Part shown: positions 49,807 to 60,120 of the stretch, piece after piece | Layout: each line of letters starts with the position of its first letter | How positions within the stretch are numbered: the first letter of the stretch is position 1 | Assembly: GCA_002104985.1 (NCBI GenBank) | Contig: MCGO01000205.1 | Location: forward strand, 1 to 64,000 | Reading direction: 5' to 3' | From: Rhizoclosmatium globosum | Taxonomy: Eukaryota; Chytridiomycota; Chytridiomycetes; Chytridiales; Chytriomycetaceae | DNA length: 64,000 bases | Notes under the pieces: generated by a model | What the model saw: the letters and a program-made list of their open reading frames with translations, nothing else | Database searches by the model: none | What the model was told of the DNA's origin: nothing | Program-made: the position numbers and the translations under genes

Positions 49807-50798
49807 TCAGCCGATAAGAACCTTCTTCAGCTTGTTGTAGGCAACATCGACGTCATCATTCACAATAACGTGGTCAATACCGTTGTTGCTGCTTAATCCC
49901 CACGCGAGCTCTGCTTTCGCCGCATTCAAGCGAGCGGCCAAAGATTCAGCGTTTTCTGTTCCTCGACCAGCCAAACGCTTCTCAAGCTCCTCCACAGATG
50001 GTGGGGCAAGGAATACAAACAAAGGCTTTGGATTTAACTTTGCCTCTCCCTTGGCAAGCTGGCTCTGCAAGGTCTTGACTCCCTGCATGTCAATGTCCAA
50101 AATAGGAGATTTGTTGTTCTTAATCACATCTTGAATTGCCTACAATTGGTATTCAGTCTTGTTATACTTTCCAACGAGGTACTATATCCTTACAGCATAC
50201 GAAGTTCCATAGTAGTTTCCTGAGAACTGAGCTGATTCGATGAACTTGCCCTCTGCAATTTCCTTCACAATATGCTCCTTGGTAACTATGCGCCTTATAA
50301 GTCTTCTTCATACACAACGATCACAACGAATTGGAGCCTTACCAAAGTGGTAGTCTTTTCCATCGACCTCGCCAGCCCGAGGTTTTCTGGTTGTATCTGG
50401 AAACCCATTAGTACCCAAAGAACGACATTTCCCGCTGTTCACTTACGCGAGACACTGAATCCAAATTTATCCGGGTATTCGGCAAAGATACGCTTGAGGA
50501 GAGTAGACTTTCCCGCACCACTGTCACCCAACGACACATAATCAGTCTTAGATCCAACTGCCCCATAACTCTAAATGCATGCGCAGGCATCCCTTACCTT
50601 GGTCCACAAACAACGATAGGTCTAGGAACAAACTTCTTCTGGCCCGCTAAATTGACAGGATAACACTGTCAGACCTTACTTGTGATCCTATGACGAAGGA
50701 TATCCATCCATATTGCACTCACAAGTAGTGTAGTAATAAAATCCTACAGCAGCTACAGCAGTTGCTCCGAGAGCAAGTCCGAGTTGACGGCGGCTCAT
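49807..50798 (-). CDS. GUK1: Guanylate kinase with N-terminal hydrophobic segment
   Basis: Phosphorylates GMP to GDP with ATP, in purine salvage and GTP supply. The predicted protein has 225 residues in six exons (50798-50723, 50646-50598, 50520-50447, 50396-50343, 50285-50194, 50139-49807). The P-loop GPSGAGKST is formed across intron 2. [19 protein letters not shown] (GMP binding) spans introns 3-4, followed by [15 protein letters not shown] and ILDIDMQGV. The FVFLAPPS strand and the lid region [10 protein letters not shown] complete the fold. Yeast Guk1 has 187 residues; the extra N-terminus ([20 protein letters not shown] + YYYTTSGQKKF) is one hydrophobic helix with basic residues before it, like a mitochondrial or membrane signal-anchor. 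Confidence 0.92.
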
Positions 50799-50933
50799 TG
50801 GTTTTGCGATTTTCTTATTGTCTTTCAGTATTTTTGGAACGTGCCTCGTTGACAGCACACAATAGACAAGTAATTCTATTCTTCTGATAGGTTATCCCAG
50901 AAATAATTTAAAACATCTACAGATTACGATACA

Positions 50934-52195
50934 TCATAAGAGTTCGCGCGAAACTTTTCGCAACTCCCCAACATACTCTATCAACTTCTTCTTCAAAGGC
51001 CCAATTTTTTCAACAAGAATTTGAACGTACTCGCAGCCAAACTGCATTTTCATCCTAGCAATGTCTATGGACTTAAGCTCCTCTCCTAAAAGCTCTCCGA
51101 GAATTCTAAGGTGCATGTCGTTCGCCTTTAATTTCTCGTCGTGATCGTTAAAGTCTCCAAGGTGTATCAGGACTTGAGCCACATCCAATGTAGTCTGATA
51201 AGTTGCCGCCAAAGGCTCGACTCTTTCGGGAGCCTCGAATTCCAGACCAAAAGAAATATCCATCGCGTCCATATAAATCAACTTAAGATCTAGAAAAAAG
51301 CGGAATGAGGAAAGTGTCCAACAATAAACCTTTACAAACCTTCAATGTGCAAAGCAAACTTCCTCAAGCTTTCCCCTTCTGACCGAACAGCTTCCTGCAC
51401 GCTCTTCAAAAATAAAGGGACTTGAAGACCACTCATTGTACGGCTGCTATTTGATTCTTCGCCTTCCACAAGAAAATCATCGTCCCAACTCTCCAGCCCA
51501 GCTTCCGCGCTCACACTTCTCTCCAATTCTTTCTCACGTCTTTGAACAACTTTTTGCTTCACGCTCGCAACCAAGAATTCGTCCACAGACGGTTCAATGG
51601 ATTCTTCTTCCCACATTGCATCCACAACGCCACTTCCTTTTGCACGTGTCGTGGAAAACCCGTCTTCAGCAGGAGCCGAAAACGCGAAAGAAGGGGCGCT
51701 CATTACACGACGTTGTTGGTGGACTCCCGCAGCTCTCGCAGGAGCCCTTGGAAACGGAGGAAGTGGAGCTAAAGGACGCGTGACAATATTTGCAAATTCC
51801 TTGTCCCAGTCTTCCTCCTCTGCGGCGGGAGGCACAGCAGGTGGTGTACATGTTGTCGGACCGAAGTTGACAGATTTCTTAGGTGCGGGAGGTGTTGGGA
51901 GATGGTTTTGATTTTTGCGTTGGAATTCTGCTGCACCAAGACTTTGTGTGCGAGTTTTTGTAGTTTGAAACGTGGAGGTCGGGACGATAGGGTTAAATGG
52001 GCCTGTGGCTGTAGCGAGGCGGAGAGTAGAGAGCGTGTTGATGAGAAGGGGGAATGCAATTGTGCCTGATGCTACTGACGCGAGGACAAGCTATTTGTGT
52101 TAAGCTGTCAAATACCATTCTGTACAACATGGCCAAGTAAACGAGAATCTTACCGCATTTATACTCTTCTTTGCCTTCTTTTTCTTCGCGAACAT
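50934..52195 (-). CDS. Unrecognised protein with two WDxxF motifs
   Basis: 382 residues in three exons: 52195-52154, 52090-51340, 51289-50934. It begins with a Lys-rich stretch (MFAKKKKAKKSINA), then a Pro-rich disordered part. Two short motifs, EEEDWDKEF and LESWDDDF, resemble the repeated WDDDF motifs I associate with Byr4/Bfa1-type regulators of the septation/mitotic-exit GTPase. That link is tentative: the protein is shorter than those and I see no other family mark. The last 140 residues are predicted helical (VPLFLKSVQEAVRSEGESL; LKKKLIEYVGELRKVSREL). It is head-to-head with the next gene. Confidence 0.6.
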
Positions 52196-52249
52196 AGGTA
52201 GTTCGTCGTCGCTCGTGTTTGTGACAAGTTTTGTTTGTGGAAAACTGGA
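52196..52249. promoter_or_regulatory. 54-bp gap between two divergent start codons
   Basis: The minus gene starts at 52195 and the plus gene at 52250. The space is too short for two separate core promoters. It contains TTGTTTGTGG but no TATA element. Confidence 0.45.
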
Positions 52250-55200
52250 ATGTCAACCTCTTTCAAGTCGACTCTCTTTAGCCATCACATAGGATACATA
52301 TCAAGCTTCGCGGATGGTTTTGAGAAGAGTGCCGTGGCGACAAACGTGCCTGTGGCAAATATCGTGATAGATTGTGGAGACTCACCTACATACGACCAGC
52401 CAATGTTCAGAGTAACAGACGACCAAGAAGGAAACCAACCCGGCTTTGGAAGCTCATACTTAAATTATAATGTACGTGTGTTGGATGAGGGAAAATATGT
52501 GAAAGTAAGAAACCCTGCAGATTCGCGATCGTGGTCTTCCAACAACACTGGAAGCATGCCTTGAGACTTCTCAATCCAGACGTCTGTTATATCTTTCATT
52601 CCGCCATGTGAGCTTTGGGTTGTGGTTTGAAACGTTATAACTCCAACTTCAACACCAGATAATGATGGAATGCATGGAATCTCTCGAAGGAATGGCAAAA
52701 GGTTTAAAAGAAACAATACCAGCTGGCTGTCAATGGTTGATGGAAATGTGGACGGAATATTCCCTGACGGATTACGAAGATGCCATTTTTCGGGCGAAAC
52801 TCTTTCACTGCCTTAAAAAGTAACAATTACGAAATTTGCTGCCAGATTCTAAAGACTCTATTCTCAAGGTTGCTGCAGGCAATCAGCACGGCTAACCCAC
52901 CACCGTCAAACCGGGAACTTTTAAAAAATATTCTGAAGCAAACCATTATGCTACAATCAACATCTGACCTCATTCATTCACTCTTTTTGAATCCTGATGA
53001 AACGTTCGATGACTCAGAAATGCTTGAATGGGCTTGGAAAGCATATATTTACGATGAAGAAGATTTCATGTTGTCATTTTCCGAATCGCTTGAAGAGGTT
53101 TTTCAAATATCTTTCTTGACAGTGTCTAACTGCGATATCAGCGAATGTTGTGTGCCCAATTTTCAAAACCACACTCATGTGATGAAGAACGTCTTGCTAG
53201 AATGATGAAAGATCCAGGAACTTGTCTGAGTGTTCTCAAGCTCATGATTCAAAGTTTTCAGAACCAAGGACATTACTTCCAAAAAGCACGCTTATCAATG
53301 TCAGATAAACTACCCTCACGAAGAATGAGTCTTTGGAAAAACACCGCTACCACTGCAGGAAACTGTTCTGAAGTATTAAGCGCATCCTATTCAAAGGTTG
53401 AATGGATTATGTCGTTTCTGTCAAGTAAGTGCTTGAGAAAGTCCAATCATCCTTTAAAATTATATGCAGAGAACAGTCAATACTTTTCAGTTGCCAGTGC
53501 GAAAATTGCCCTCGACACATGCCTTAAAGTTTCCCTGATGGTTGACCCAGAGTCTGAGAATGATGGTTGGCAATTTGCTTGCAATGACTTCGTCAACAAA
53601 CTTCGGTTTGGTAAAATGTCAGTGTTTCAACAGCTCTCGCTTAAAGTTTCCCAGTTATTGGCAAAGATTCTTTGTCTGCAGAGTATGAGGCAAACCCGCC
53701 ATTTATTTGCAATGAACTCATTCCATCATCGAATGTTATATTGGTAACATATTATGCAATCAGTGGATTAATTCTAATTTATGCTTAGCTCTTACAAGCG
53801 AAGCAAAGTGAGGGCACAAAGCCAAGAGACGATGATTGTGTGCCTTCAGTAATGGCTTCAGTGGTGAGGCATATTCTACATTCAGTTTTAATCACTCATA
53901 CTTTGTTAGACATCAATCAAAAACACTCGTTCCGTGGTGTTTGTTGATTACTTGAATGTCATCGCAGGCTTAGAAGATATCAGATTTCAAGTTGACCCTT
54001 CAGCAGAACGAATTGTTCTGAAATCGGCTGTTGGAGGCCAAGAGACCATAAGTGATGTGCGTTAAAACTTCCTTTGTAAACATTAAGTGACGTGTAAAAA
54101 GGAAATCCTTACATCAAGCTCAACTGGAACTCTGGTTGTAACAAAAAAGGACTTAATTTGGTCTGTTTCAACTCTTGATTTCGCCAACACATCTGGGTTC
54201 ACTTACACGAGATCGTCTGCATTTCGTATTCGACACTCAGCTGTGACACGATTCAGTGCTGTAACGCTCAAGCATACGGAGGACAAACGAAAGCAATCGT
54301 TTTTTCTCGAGTCGGCGAAATCAAGTTTGGATCATCTCACTCAAATGAACCAAAGGCAATCTTCCCGTATGGGATCCATGTTGAACAAGTCAGCGGAGGC
54401 GGCTGGACAGCTATTCACGTCTATACTTAATCGTCAAACTGACAATAAGAACTTGAAAGATGTTCGGAAGGCGTATGCAGTTGTATTACATACAAGAAAT
54501 GTTTGTTTTGTCATTACTTATGAAGCTTACATTTTTGTTAGGAAGCATTTAAGTTTTATCCGTTCTTTGACGACGAAGCCAGTCAGATGCTGCAAGCTCT
54601 TACAGCCGTCACTGGTCTTTCACCCTTCAAAAGCCATGAGTTTGTTCAGTCGGTGTTGGTGGGTATACCTGTGTTTTAAACAGTCTCATAACAGTTTATC
54701 AGACAAAAAGGGTTGAATTAACTCGAAGGCAAGCTTTGCGTCAGTTGCTGGACGAGCCTAGTCCGTGGATTGATAATAATGTAGACTTGGTGCGCATTGT
54801 TGATGCCTTAATTTCAGACACGAAACCACAGCTCATTGTTGATATGGAAAGATTGTTTCATTCCTGCAAGATTGAAAGCGAGGTAACAAAAGAAGTTACT
54901 GCCTTATTACGGGTGAGCCACTATGTTAGCCAAATTTAAAACTCATATCTTGTAACGATGTTCAGCGTTCTTGGCATTACACTCAATCAGATCAATCAAG
55001 AATGAAGATTTTATCAGTCATTGATCGTATCTTGGACAGAGTTATTATGAGGCAGGAGGATATGGTGTTTACTACAACTTTCAGATGGCTCAAACACTTG
55101 GAGGAGACGATAAACCCATATAGAAATCCGGAAATGTTGAAGCTAGTTTTGTATCTCGTGAAAAGGGCCAAGATGATTCAAATCGAACCATTGGCGCCTC

Positions 55201-55307
55201 TTCCCAATGACCAACAGGAGAGTATGTTTGACCATTTCGATGAATATGAAAAACTGTTGCAATTTCAGGAGGAGGTTGGGACAAAATTGCACGATTTAAA
55301 AGAGTAG
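52250..55307 (+). CDS. Unrecognised 835-residue helical protein
   Basis: Not recognised. Twelve exons fit one continuous frame: 52250-52471, 52521-52607, 52659-52819, 52869-53097, 53142-53610, 53682-53743, 53789-53863, 53910-54051, 54088-54479, 54542-54658, 54703-54912, 54966-55307. Apparent frame breaks in the raw ORFs vanish when these introns (36-71 nt) are removed; the 36-nt one at 54052 is the least certain. The product is largely helical and Leu/Ser-rich, with no transmembrane segment or signal. Features a reader might search with are LTDYEDAIFRAKLFHCLKK, VVFVDYLNVIAGLEDIRF and SPWIDNNVDLVRIVDALIS. Low-complexity sequence is absent, so it is a real conserved-looking protein rather than a chance ORF. 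Confidence 0.65.
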
Positions 55308-55593
55308 ACAATCAGAAAGCGATGTGAATAAATCCTACATTCCTCAACAACCTGATTCCCAGTCAGAATTGAACTCATGTGTTATTGATATATGAAATCA
55401 ACTTAAAAATGAACCTTGTTGTTTTATGACTCAATCAATCTACAATAGATTATGGCTCGCCGCCTCTGCACGTTGGCGGGTTCACCCCCTGGCCCCAAGC
55501 AAGACAAACAATCACATGGTGACGTTTTGTGACTTTTGTGGTCCTTTCCTCCCGCGATTTTTCCACTCGATTTTCGCAACTACAAATTGGGAG

Positions 55594-55670
55594 GTAAGGT
55601 CGAAACCTCCCACCAAATAACACTTCAGCCACCACCGCTCAGCTGCTAACTACCTTATTCTCGTTCTCAG
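55594..55670 (+). other. Probable 5' leader intron of the desaturase gene
   Basis: GAG|GTAAGG at 55591-55599 is a good donor. A branch-like GCTGCTAAC near 55643 and a TTCTCGTTCTCAG acceptor ending at 55670 follow, two bases before the ATG at 55673. It is therefore likely that the start codon lies at the very 5' end of exon 2. Confidence 0.55.
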
Positions 55671-55672
55671 AA

Positions 55673-56963
55673 ATGGCTACTACTGATCTCCGCTCCCGCG
55701 CTACCAAGGGCCCGGCCCAGGCCGATGCTGCTGTCATGCATAAAGAGGACCCTCTCGACCTCGCCCATCCTCGAAAGGAGTACCACTGGAGTAACCAAGA
55801 CGAGCCCCATGCTCAGCGCCGAAAGGAGATGTTGAAGAAGTACCCACAAATCCGCAAACTCATGAGACATGAGCCCATCACCAAGTATTATGTTTGTGCC
55901 TTGGTTGCTATCCAGTTTGCCGCTGCCTACTGGATCACCGTCAACAACCTCTTGGGTACCTGGCAGTTCTGGCTTTTGTCATATGTCGTGGGAGGCACTT
56001 GTTCATCCGCACTCGTCCTTGGTATTCATGAAGTCACACACTTCTTGGCCTTCAAGGACTTTTTGCCCAACAAGATTCTCGCCTGTATCGGAAACCTCCC
56101 TATTGTGTTTCCCTTCTGCGTGGAGTTTAAGGTGGCTTTGCCTTAATTGATGTGTGTGTAATTGACACTTTCGATAGAAATACCATATGGATCACCATCG
56201 ATTCCAAGGGGTTGACGGTATTGATGGAGACGTTCCAACTAGACTTGAAACTTTCCTCTTCAACAGCTTTTTGGGTAAACTCTTCTTCTGCATCACGCAG
56301 ATTTGTTTCTATGGTATGAGTTGTTATATCTCCAAGGCAATATCTAACCCTGCTATACCCACAGCGATTCGTCCAACTTTCTCTGTGAAGCCAGTGACTT
56401 ACCGTATGCCAAAGACTTTCAGAGAGTTCATCGTCTCGTGGCATGCAATGAACATTGCTATTCAGGCTCCTGTTATGGCTTTGATTGTGTACAACTTTGG
56501 CTGGACTCCAATCCTGTACTTTGGTGCTTCCGTTTTCATGGGAGGATCTATCCACCCAATGGCTGGACACTTTATTGCCGAGCACTATGTCACCGCTCCA
56601 GGCGTTGAAACTTACTCATATTACGGCCCCCTCAATGCTCTTGCTTTCAACGTTGGTTACCATAATGAGCACCACGACTTCCCCAACATTCCATGGACAT
56701 TGCTGCCAGAACTTCGCAAAATCGCCCCTGAATACTACAACAATCTTCCTGAAGTCAAATCATGGTTCTTCACCATTATTGACTTCATCAGAACCCCTGG
56801 ATACGGACCATTCAGCCGAATCAAGCGTATGCCCTCAGTTGCCGATGGTGGAAAGTTCTTGGACAAACCACAAGTTTCCTCTCCACTTGGCTGCGCTGAA
56901 GCTGCGGAAGAAGATGTTACCTCTCCCAACTTTGTTGGAAAGGAGCTTGGAACTTCCTTCTGA
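55673..56963 (+). CDS. DES1: Sphingolipid (dihydroceramide) delta-4 desaturase
   Basis: ER membrane di-iron desaturase that puts the trans-4 double bond into dihydroceramide. All three His boxes are present: HEVTHF in exon 1, HMDHH (MDHHRFQGVDGIDGD) at the start of exon 2, and HNEHHDFP near the C-terminus. The N-terminal DES lipid-desaturase segment is recognisable (EYHWSNQDEPHAQRRKEML; KYPQIRKLM). Introns: 56132-56177, and 56314-56364, which is 51 nt and stop-free so an ORF reader would translate through it. Splicing it gives FYAIRPTFSVKPVTY, the expected family sequence, and a protein of 397 residues. The C-terminal extension after GYGPFSRIKRMP is about 45 residues, acidic and low-complexity. 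Confidence 0.93.
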
Positions 56964-57476
56964 TTTTTCCCAGATTTTTCCTATATTTCTTTCTTCATCT
57001 TTTCATTGTTTTGGGAAGTATACTCTTTTCGTTGTGTTATTTATATAAAATTGAGAAAAAATGAGTCGAAACTGTCGAGATCAAAGCTATCTGCGATCTG
57101 GTATGTGTCGTTATCGCTTATATTCATATATCTGCCTCTTTCATGCACACTGGCACTACAGCCATACAGCGTGCCCTGTTATTGTTTCCATCACCATCCA
57201 ATTGATTAAATGTTTCGAAAATTTCATAGTTTTGTTTCACGATACAAGTCTACTCCCACGAGACGCCTTCATTGTAATGGTAGCTCCATCATGGTATCAA
57301 TTAAACAATAGTGACCATATGGCTGAGATAGAGCATTCCACTTTTCGCATCTTGTCAAGATCCAAGAAGCGTGCCTTCTTCGTGCCCTCCAAAAAATGGA
57401 ATTTTTCCCCAACACAATTGATTAAATCCGAGCCGGTATAAAGCCTTCCTCATGGCATCATAAGAACTAGTCTAAA
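56964..57476. other. Intergenic region between DES1 and alkaline phosphatase
   Basis: This holds the desaturase 3' end (T-rich, about 56964-57050) and the phosphatase promoter. A plus-strand open frame at 57061-57441 has no start context, splice support or recognisable protein, and I treat it as chance. A TATAAA lies at 57437-57442. Confidence 0.55.
57437..57442 (+). promoter_or_regulatory. TATA box of the alkaline phosphatase gene
   Basis: TATAAA lies 35 bp upstream of the ATG at 57477, in CCGGTATAAAGCC context. This implies a very short 5' leader. It is one of the clearer TATA elements close to a gene start in the window. Confidence 0.55.
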
Positions 57477-59927
57477 ATGCAAATCAAGTCTTTGTTGGTT
57501 GTCGCTGCTGCCGCTGCCAGTGTGTTAGCTGTTGATCCATCTGTTCCCACAGTTGGTCAGCAAAACCGATACCGTGCACTTCCAAGAGGTTCCAACCTTT
57601 CTTTGGTTCCAGTCGACGGAGCTGAGTTCCTCGCTGGACAGGTAAGCGACCCTTAAGCTAACCTCAAAATTTCATCAATGTTCTAACCATATTAAACAAG
57701 CACTTTGACATTGCTATTGAGCTTCACTCCGAAAGCAACGTAGTACCAGACTTGTCCAACCTGTCTGTCACTATCAACGGAAAGAAAATCAGCGATGTTA
57801 TTGTCAACGCTCCTGCTCCATACAAGAGCAACTACACCGGTGCCACCTACTTTGCTGACAGCAAGGCCAGAGACGCCAAAATGCCCACCAAATTCGCTGT
57901 CGCTCGTGCTTCATGGAGAAACCTTGCCCTTCCAGCCAACGGTGAATACAACGTTGAAATCACCGCAGGTTCTGAGAAAGTCAAGGCCAAGTGGGTCGTT
58001 AAGGGGTCTGGAGTCCGAAAAGCCAAGAACGCTTTGTTGTTCATTGGTGACGGTATGGCCCCTACCATGATCTCTGCTGCACGTTACATTTCCAAGAACA
58101 CCCGTTTCGGAAAGTTTGCCAACGGAGACGGATTCCTTGAAATGGAGCGATGGGAAACCATGGGTAAGATTTCCACCAACGGAATTGACGCCATTATTAC
58201 CGATTCTGCCAACTCTGCTGCTGCTTACACTTCTGGGCACAAGGTTTGATTTGATTATTTTCCTTTCTCTTGTGGTGTTAATTTCCTCTCGTTCAGGGAT
58301 GGGTCAACACTTTGAACGTTTATGCCGACACCACTGTTGAGGACTCTTTGGACGATGCTAAAGTCGAAACCATCACTGAAGTCATTCGTCGTGTTCGTCC
58401 AGGAATGTGTATCGGAGTTGTCACTACCGCGTCCGTTGTTGATGCCACCCCAGCTGCTTTTTTCGGCCACACCCGTCAGCGTGGTCAAGGACAAGTCCTC
58501 GTTGACCAAGCTTTGAACGGTTTCACTCACTTGGTTCAGAATGGTTCCAGCAATGTCTGGTCCCATCAAGGTGAGCCAATGCCATGGGGACCAGCTGTCA
58601 AGCCAGACGTTCTCCTTGGAGGAGGTGGTGAATACTTCAAGGGAAAGCTTGCCATCAACAGTACCAACTACTACGACGCGTACGCTGCTGCTGGATACAA
58701 GGTTGTTCACGACAAGGTAGGATTGGAAAGCGTTACTTCTGGTCCAGTTCTTGGTATCTTCCACAAGGGTCACATGGACACTTGGTACGAGCGTGCCTTT
58801 AACATTGCCGGTCTCTCTGCCAACACCGACTCTTCTCCAAAGTTGGATGGTACCACTGCTACAAACCAGCCAGGTTTGGAGCTCATGACCACCAAAGCCA
58901 TCGAAATTATGGAAAAGAAGTGTACCGATGGCTGGTTCTTGTTGTCTGAGGCTGCCGCTGTCGACAAGTCCATGCACCCAATGGAGTAAGTAAAATTTCT
59001 TTCCTTACTTGCATGGCCTCGATTTCTAATTTAATTAACAGCTACGACCGTGGTTTGGCTGATCTTTTGGAGCTGGACCGTACTCTCAAGGCGGTTCGTG
59101 CATTGCCAGTTGCCAAGGACACTGCCATCTTCTTGACCGCCGATCACTCTCAAGGTTACGACGTTTACGGATCTGTCGACTTGTCTTATTTCCGCTCTGT
59201 TCCTCAAGACGATAGTGTCGGAGCCGATGGAAAGCCAAACACTAATATTCCCGCTGGTGCCAACTGGCATGCCGAGCAACGTAACGCCATCGGAGTCTAC
59301 AACGATGCCGGATGGGTCGACAATGTCCTTGATGAGAACGGTTTGCCAACCAAGTTCGCTGATGCTCGCTTCCGTTTGGCTGGAGGAAAGGTGGATATGC
59401 CAAACCATATTGAAAACTTTGAGTTCAAGGCTGTTGATTCCACTACTAATCCATTGACTCGTAACCCTTCCATTGGGTACAAGAGTGGAAACCTTACTGG
59501 AGCTCAAATCATTCATGACATTTCCCCAGGGAAAGTCTATGTTGCTGACCCACACGACTCCAAAAACGGTGTCGGTTTGGAGCGTCCAGGAAACATGCCA
59601 GTCACTTCTGGTTCTACCGTCCACACTTTGCAAGCCGTTGATTTGTATTGCTGGGGACCAGTTGCGATCACCTGTGGTAAACATATGGATAATACTGAGC
59701 TTTTCTTCTTGATGGCCGACGCGTTGGGTTTGGGGGCCGATCAGTCTGCCAGCTACGGAGCTCCAGCTGCTGTTTACAACTCTTACCAACCAGCAAGTGG
59801 TAACGCTGCATATGTTGCACCAGTTGGCACTGGTGCCGCTGGTAACAAGCCTGGAAATTTGTACTCCTCCGCCTCTACTTTGGGTGCTTCTGTCTTCGTC
59901 GCAGTTGCCGCCATGTTCCTCTTTTGA
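57477..59927 (+). CDS. Secreted, probably GPI-anchored alkaline phosphatase
   Basis: Phosphomonoesterase of the alkaline phosphatase superfamily, 760 residues, longer than the 450-550 usual. The signal peptide is MQIKSLLVVAAAAASVLA. Residues about 45-165 form an extra N-terminal beta-rich domain. The catalytic part begins ALLFIGDGMAPTMISAARY (metal-binding Asp). It continues with TDSANSAAAYTSGHK (nucleophile Ser in DSA, just before intron 2), GVVTTASVVDATPAAFFGH (metal Thr and His), DGWFLLSEAAAVDKSMHP and FLTADHS (Asp-His). Exons: 57477-57641, 57701-58243, 58297-58985, 59042-59927. The C-terminus ends in a hydrophobic tail (TLGASVFVAVAAMFLF) after a Ser/Gly-rich spacer, like a GPI signal. It would release phosphate outside the cell or in the wall. 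Confidence 0.9.
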
Positions 59928-60120
59928 TTGATGTAGTGACGTATTTGGAATAGATAATGGTAAAAATAATAGTTGAAGATACACGGCTAAATACAAACAT
60001 AAATATGATTGTCCAACACCAAGCTGGCGCCTACTACCCCGACAAAATGCATTTATAAGCGAGTCGACCCACTCTCACTTCCACTCAAACCAGAGCCAGA
60101 GCCTGTTCCAAACCTTCGAA

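Noticed and set aside
52800..53700. Apparent frameshifts in the 52-55 kb gene
   Set aside because: Introns at 52820-52868, 53098-53141 (with a CTAAC branch-like site) and 53611-53681 explain each frame change.
57061..57441. 126-residue plus-strand ORF before alkaline phosphatase
   Set aside because: It overlaps the TATA box, has no recognisable protein features, and sits where a promoter is expected.
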